This document shows, one piece after another, positions 57,601 to 63,600 of a stretch of DNA of 64,000 nucleotides. The stretch lies in NCBI GenBank assembly GCA_037349105.1, contig JAYJMM010000124.1, positions 5,316,001-5,380,000 on the forward strand. The letters are read 5' to 3'. The notes below the pieces were generated by a model. The model searched no databases, was not told where the DNA came from, and saw nothing but the letters and a program-made list of their open reading frames with translations. Within the stretch, counting starts at the first letter, position 1. Every line of letters starts with the position of its first letter. A program made the position numbers and the translations under genes. The stretch is from Limnomonas spitsbergensis (taxonomy: Eukaryota > Chlorophyta > Chlorophyceae > Chlamydomonadales).

Positions 57601-60600
57601 TCCAGGGCATTGTATCTGGCACCGGAACTCAAGCCACTCACGGCACCCGCAGCGACATGTCTCACGGCGGCGGTGGCGGCGTGGCCCACATGCCCATGGT
57701 GGACCTGTGGCTGCGCTGCCTGCCGCTGCCCGGGGAGGCACAAGGCTTCTTCGCCCCGCTGCCGCAGGCTGCAGCAGCCAGGTTACGCGCTGCACGCTGC
57801 GTGCCGACAGAGGGAGGTGAGGTCGATTGAAATGGTTTTAACACCCTGCCTATTTAAGGGTTTAGGGTAGGGGGCTCATGAGCTCTTGTACACGCCAGGC
57901 ATCAGCGGCTGTGCCGCTCGCGCTGCATGCTGACAGAGGGGGGTCAGCTCGGGCTATCGGGCTCGGGATGGGCTGGGTTGAACAAGACCAGGACATGAAT
58001 CTTGGATAGAAGCCTTCGATCAGGGATTTCAAACGTAACCTCGACATTTCACGTACAGGATTCTTTTGCTTTGCTGTGACTTAACAAGGTGTGAGACCAG
58101 CCGCCCAACCCTAGAAGCCGGAGACGCTAACACAGAAAAACAGCCCGGTGTGCAGGGGGCCCTCGGTTTACCTCCTCCCCCAACCTTAAATTCAGTATTT
58201 TTGAATCTCATACCTGGCTGAGTGGCTTTGCCTTTTTGCGCCTTTTAAACCCTGGGTTTGTTGTTGACACTGAGGCCAATGTTGGGTTGTCTTGTTGCTT
58301 CATAGCCTCCTCAATCCTCTGCGCGTAAACACCCTGAAAGCCTTGACCGTAAACCCTCAACCCTAAATCCTACACCCTCGACCTTCGTACTCCGCTCAGG
58401 CAAGTGGGTGACCCCGGGGGAGGCCGCCATCTGCCACTCCACGTCCATCCGACGCCTCCTCACGGCTCCAGCAGCCCTGGCAGCGTCCAGCGACCAGCAG
58501 CAAGCGCAGGCAGGAGCCCGCGCAGGCGGCGGCGGCGGCAGCGGCGCCGCCGCCGCCGCCGCCGCTGCCTCCCCCTCGCCCACGCTGCTTGGTGCGTTGC
58601 ACCTGGTGCACCCTGCGGCCACGGCACTGCACACGAGCGCTGCGCTGCGGGCGGCCCTCGGTGTGCGCGAGTTCTCCCCGATGCAGCTGGTCAGCCTCGC
58701 AAGGGTGAGCAATGAGGGGCGACTGCTTTTGCTGGCTGTCCGGGAGGAAGTGTGAGAGGGTGGGGTCATCTGTCGCTGGGTCTTTCTCAAGCAAAATAAC
58801 GAAGTAAAACTATTTTAACTGCCCTACACAAATATTTAAACGGCCCTGAAAAAATTATTAAACTGCCCTACCGTAGATTTGAATTGCCTTCCCTCGGGGT
58901 TGAAAAAGCGATTTCTTGTAAGGCTGCCCTCAGGGCAAATCATCGACCTAAACTCTTATTTTCTGACTGAAAACTGGCATCCGCAATCGATAATCAGTAT
59001 ATACATGGATCCCTCTACCCCAAAGAACGTTAATTATGAGGGAAGGCAAAGCAAACCTACGGAATCTAAACTGCCTATGAAATAAGTGCCTTGAGCAGGT
59101 ACCACCTGCCTTGAGCAGGTACCACCTGCCTTGAGCAGGTGCCACCTGCCTTGAGCAGGTACCACCTGGTACATCCAGGTGTTCAACATGGTGGGCAACT
59201 TGGTGTACAGTCTGTTGTACAACATGATGAACAGCCTCTCGTTCATTGGTCTTTTCACAGGAACTATGTGTTGACGGCCGGCTGCAGCAGCTGGGCCTGC
59301 CATGGGTTGCCCAGCTGCTGCTGTCCATCTTTGGAGAGCTGCTGGCAGGCCCGGCAGGCACGAATGCAGCTGCAGCTGCTGCCGCTGGGCCTGGTAGGGG
59401 CGCTGCTCCCCCCCTGGCAGCCTTGGGGGGCAGCAGGGGCGCCGTGATGCGCGAGCTTCGGACGCTGCCACTGCTGCCGCTGCTGGGAGGTGGCTTCTGC
59501 AGCGCCGAGGCGGCGGGAGCCACTGGCGCAGGGGCTCACAGCGGGGACGGCGGCGGCAGCGGCCCCTCTGGCCCGCTGTTTTTCTCGCCAGAGACGCTCG
59601 CAAACCCCATCCTTAAGCAAGACGGCAAGCAGCAGCAGCAAAGGCAGGGCCCTGTGTTGTCTGGCGCTGCCCTGTCGACGCTGCTCTCCCGCCTGGGCAT
59701 GACGCCTGCCACCATGACGCGGATGAGGTTCTTGGATCCGGAGCTGCTGCTGGCGTGCGTTGGAGGGGTGCAGGGAGGCGGGCTGGGGGCTGAGGGCGAG
59801 GAGCAGGCCGCCTTGATGCTGCAGGGCTTGAAGGTGAAGACCACACATGGATGGCGCAGGCAGGCAGCCTGATGGCTCTTGTGTTTCTTTTACTTCAGCT
59901 TTTGATTCTGCCTTTGCCTAGCTCTTGCTCTTGCCCTGCTCTTGCTCTTGCTCTTGCCTTACATTTTCCTTTTGTGCTTTTGCTTTTCCTTTTGCTTCCA
60001 CTTAACTTTGCGGTTGCATTTGCTTTTGCTCCCTCTCGTGGGCCACATCTAGCTGCCATTCCAGGGGAGCCGTAAAGCGCGACGCCATGCAGGATTCAAG
60101 CTGCTTTCCTCTCCCGCCCTTTTGTTGCAAACGGCCTTGGAACCCAGGACCTTCTCCACCCCTTCCACTTTAAGACCCATTGCCTTGCCCGTCCCTTGAC
60201 TGTCTTGTTTTAGTGCGCACCACACTTAACCCTTCACCCTAAAACCTAAACCCTTGCCAGCCCTTGACTGTCCTGTTTAGTGCGCACCACACTTAACCCT
60301 AAACCATAAACCCTGAACCCTTGCCATCCCTTGACTGTCCTGTTTTAGTGCGCACCACACTTAACCCTTCACCCTAAAACCTAAACCCTTGCCAGCCCTT
60401 GACTGTCCTGTTTAGTGCGCATCACACTTAACCCTAAACCATAAAACCTAAACCCTTGCCATCCCTTGACTGTCCTGTTTTAGTGCGCACCACACTTAAC
60501 CCTAAACCATAAACCCTAAACCCTTGGCATCCCTTGACTGTCCTGTTTTAGTGCGCACCACACTTCACCCTAAACCATAAACCCTAAACCCTTGCCATCC

Positions 60601-63600
60601 CTTGACTGTCTTGTTTTAGTGCGCACCACACTTTACCCTTCACCCTAAAACCGAAACCCTTGCCATCCCTTGACTGTCCTGTTTTAGTGCGCACCACACT
60701 TAACCTTTCACCCTAAAACCTAAACCCTTGCCATCCCTTGACTGTCCTGTTTTAGTGCGCATCACGCTTAACCCTAACACCATAAACCCCTGCCCGTCCC
60801 TTGACTGTCCTGTTTAAGTGCACAACACACCACTACTTTGAGCAGGCCGCTGGGCAGCCGCCCCTGGGCCGATTGGGACCCAACCTTTGTCGCCCTGGAG
60901 CCTGGGGACCTACCGGCAGGATCCCCTATAGGCTATTGGAACCAGAGGGTGAACTAACCCCTGATTAGAACCGAGTACGTGAAAAACTATTAGACTCCTT
61001 GCTGCACCCGCCCCCCCTGGTGGTAGGCCGAGATGCGCCTAGTTTACGGCACCCTGACAAACGCAATCAACGCGCCCTATTGCTGTTTTGTTTATCATGG
61101 ATTGTTCATGCACGTGCTGAACAGGAACTTGGCAAGCATGGAACCCCAAGCCCTAAGCCCTTAGCCCCGCACCTTTAACCCCAAGCCCCAAGTCCTGCAC
61201 CTTCAACCCTAAGCCCCAAGCCCTGCACCTTCAATCCTAAGCCCCAAGCCCCTCACCTTCAACCCTAAGCCCTAAGCCCTGCACCCTGAACCTCATGCTG
61301 ACGTTACCTGAAACCCACATCCTCAGGAACTGGGTGTGCTTGAAGCTCTTGACCTTATCCTGTTCCATTAAAACCGCATCCTTAGGAACTGGGCTCACAA
61401 GAAACCCTAAACCCTAAACCCTTAACCCTAAACCCTAAACCCTAAACCCTAAGCCCGTCACGCGAAACCCATGTTTTCAGGAACTTCTTGCGAGAAACCC
61501 TAAACCCTAGACCGTTGACCCTTCACGCTTCACCCACCTTCTCAGGAACTGGGTGTGCGTGAGCTGGGTGCTGAGGATGTGTGGTTGAACCATGCGCTAC
61601 CTGAGCTTCGCCTCCAGCCCCCGTCCTCAGCGTGTGACCCGAGCACAGCCCGGCATCTGTCAGCCTGCCTAGCCCTGCCGCTTGCCGTGGGCCTACTCGC
61701 CCCGCCGCAGGGCCATCCTCACGGGACCGCTGCCGACCGCCTGCCTGCTCAACTCAGACCCATCCAGCCGCAACCGCCGCCGCAGCAGCAGCAGCGGAGC
61801 CGGACTGCCACGGCGTCTCCCCAGTCCTGGCTGGAGCAGCAGCAGCAGCAGACCCTGCAGACCCTGCTGGAGTCCGGCGTCCAAGTGGCCACCACGCGCG
61901 GCTGCGTGACGCTGCCACTGCCGCCGCCGCTGGCAGCACCGCCGCCACAGCAGCAGCAGCAGCTGCCACCCCGCTGTTGCCCCGTCGTTCTGTTTCCTCG
62001 CATCCTCGGTAGCTGCGTGGAGCTGCCGGAGCTGGGCCCCGCGGCGGCTACCTGGGCCTGTCTGGACCCCTGCTACGTCGCGATGGGGGAGGCCGTGGGC
62101 GTGACTCTCACTCAGTGGCGGTGGCTGCTGGGCCTACTAGGCGTTGCAGACTTCCCGCGGCCGCTGCGCCGCTGCCTGAGCATGGCACCCAGCAAGAGGG
62201 GCCAGGCAGGCAAGCTGCTGCCACCCGCCTGGCCGGCTGTCGCCGCCGCCGCTGATTGCACGGAGGAGGGCGGTGGGGCACCCTGCTGGCGTGTGGTGGA
62301 CTGGCACTGTCCGGCACTGGCTGCCCTCATCGGCTGCCTGGTTGCCCAGCTTCCCAGCACTCATGAGCAAGGCCAAGGCGGGCAAGGGAATCCACACTGG
62401 CATGCCTCAAAGCCAGAGGACCGCAACGGCGGCAAGAGGCGCAAGACCACGGCGACGGTGGCGCCCCCGCCGATCTTGCATGGCGGGAGTGCCATGGACG
62501 CGGACCCTGTGCGTGCCCTGGCTAGCCTGGCGAGGATCTTGGTTGACCAGTGGGAGGCGTACAGGCCTGCTCTGGTCGCTGAGGCGACGGTGGCGGGTGG
62601 CGGGGCGGGCGGCGGTAGGCAGACGGGGCTGCAGCTGCCTAGCACTCTGAGGATGCTGCTTCAGGACAGCGCGTGGCTGCCCAACAATGCAGGTGAGAGG
62701 GATGGGTGCAAGGGGGGGGGGAGGGGATGCAGGGCGTGATAGATACTTCAGGAGTGAAGGAGTGGACGAGTGCAGATGGGCAAAATGTAGGCGGGGCAAA
62801 AGCTTCCCGATTGCAGGAGGTAATGAGTGCAGGGGGGGATGGATGCTGACAGGGGGCGGACGTGTGCAGGAGGGGAGACATGCTGGGGGGAATGGATGAT
62901 TCACGAGTGTAGGAGGTGACAAGTGCAGGGGGGAATGGATGCAGAGGGGGAAGAAAGCTTCATGAGGGCATGAGGGGGACAAAATGCTGGGGGGGGGGAC
63001 ACTGCACGAGTGCAGGCTGAAAGTACTGATGCCCGTTTTCAATCCAGCTCTCTCCAGACCTTACCTTTGCAGGCTGCTGGGCGTCCACAAATGAGGCGAT
63101 GGGGACCCAACCTTGATCGGCCTCAGGCCGGTGGCCCAAGCTTCAGAGCATGCTGCACTGGGCTTCCACGGTAGCCGAATAGTGGCCGAATAGTAGCCGA
63201 ATAGTAGCCGAATAGTAGCCGAATAGTAGCCCAATAGTAGCCCAATAGTAGCCCAATAGTTGCCGAATAGTAGCCAAAAAGTAACCGAATAGTAGCTATG
63301 AACTTGACATAAGCTGCTACCGCCCATGGCTCTTTGTCTGGTCAGCACCAGCGATTTGTCTCTGTTCCCGTCCCATGATCGTGATTCACAGATTTCGATC
63401 ACGTCATTTCAGCTTGTCGGCCTCCACACCTCCACACCTCTATATCCACACCGCCTGTTCATGATTTGATCCCTTGCCTCTGAACTGTCAGGTCCATCCC
63501 TTTGCAGTCCAGTGCTGTCTCTGGACATGTGGCACGCCGTGATGGTGGGGCACTTAACTGTCAGAAGGTCAATAGAATCAGAGAAAACACGTGGGGAAAC

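Larger units (their letters stand above)
59834..61545 (+). other. Intron 19: 68-bp telomere-like satellite, SINE-like copy, amplified acceptors
   Basis: From 60185 to 60800 a ~68-bp unit (CCCTTGACTGTCCTGTTTTA, GTGCGCACCACACTT, AACCCTAAACCATAAACCC) repeats about nine times. SINE-like copy 7 lies at 60842. AAGCCCCAAGCCCTGCACCT units lie at 61145-61290. CCCTAAA tracts and exon 20 acceptor copies follow. Confidence 0.88.

Noticed and set aside
57162..57743. 193-residue minus ORF with HVRSQVRS repeats
   Set aside because: 12-bp satellite on the antisense of intron 16 and exon 17; the plus exon is conserved.
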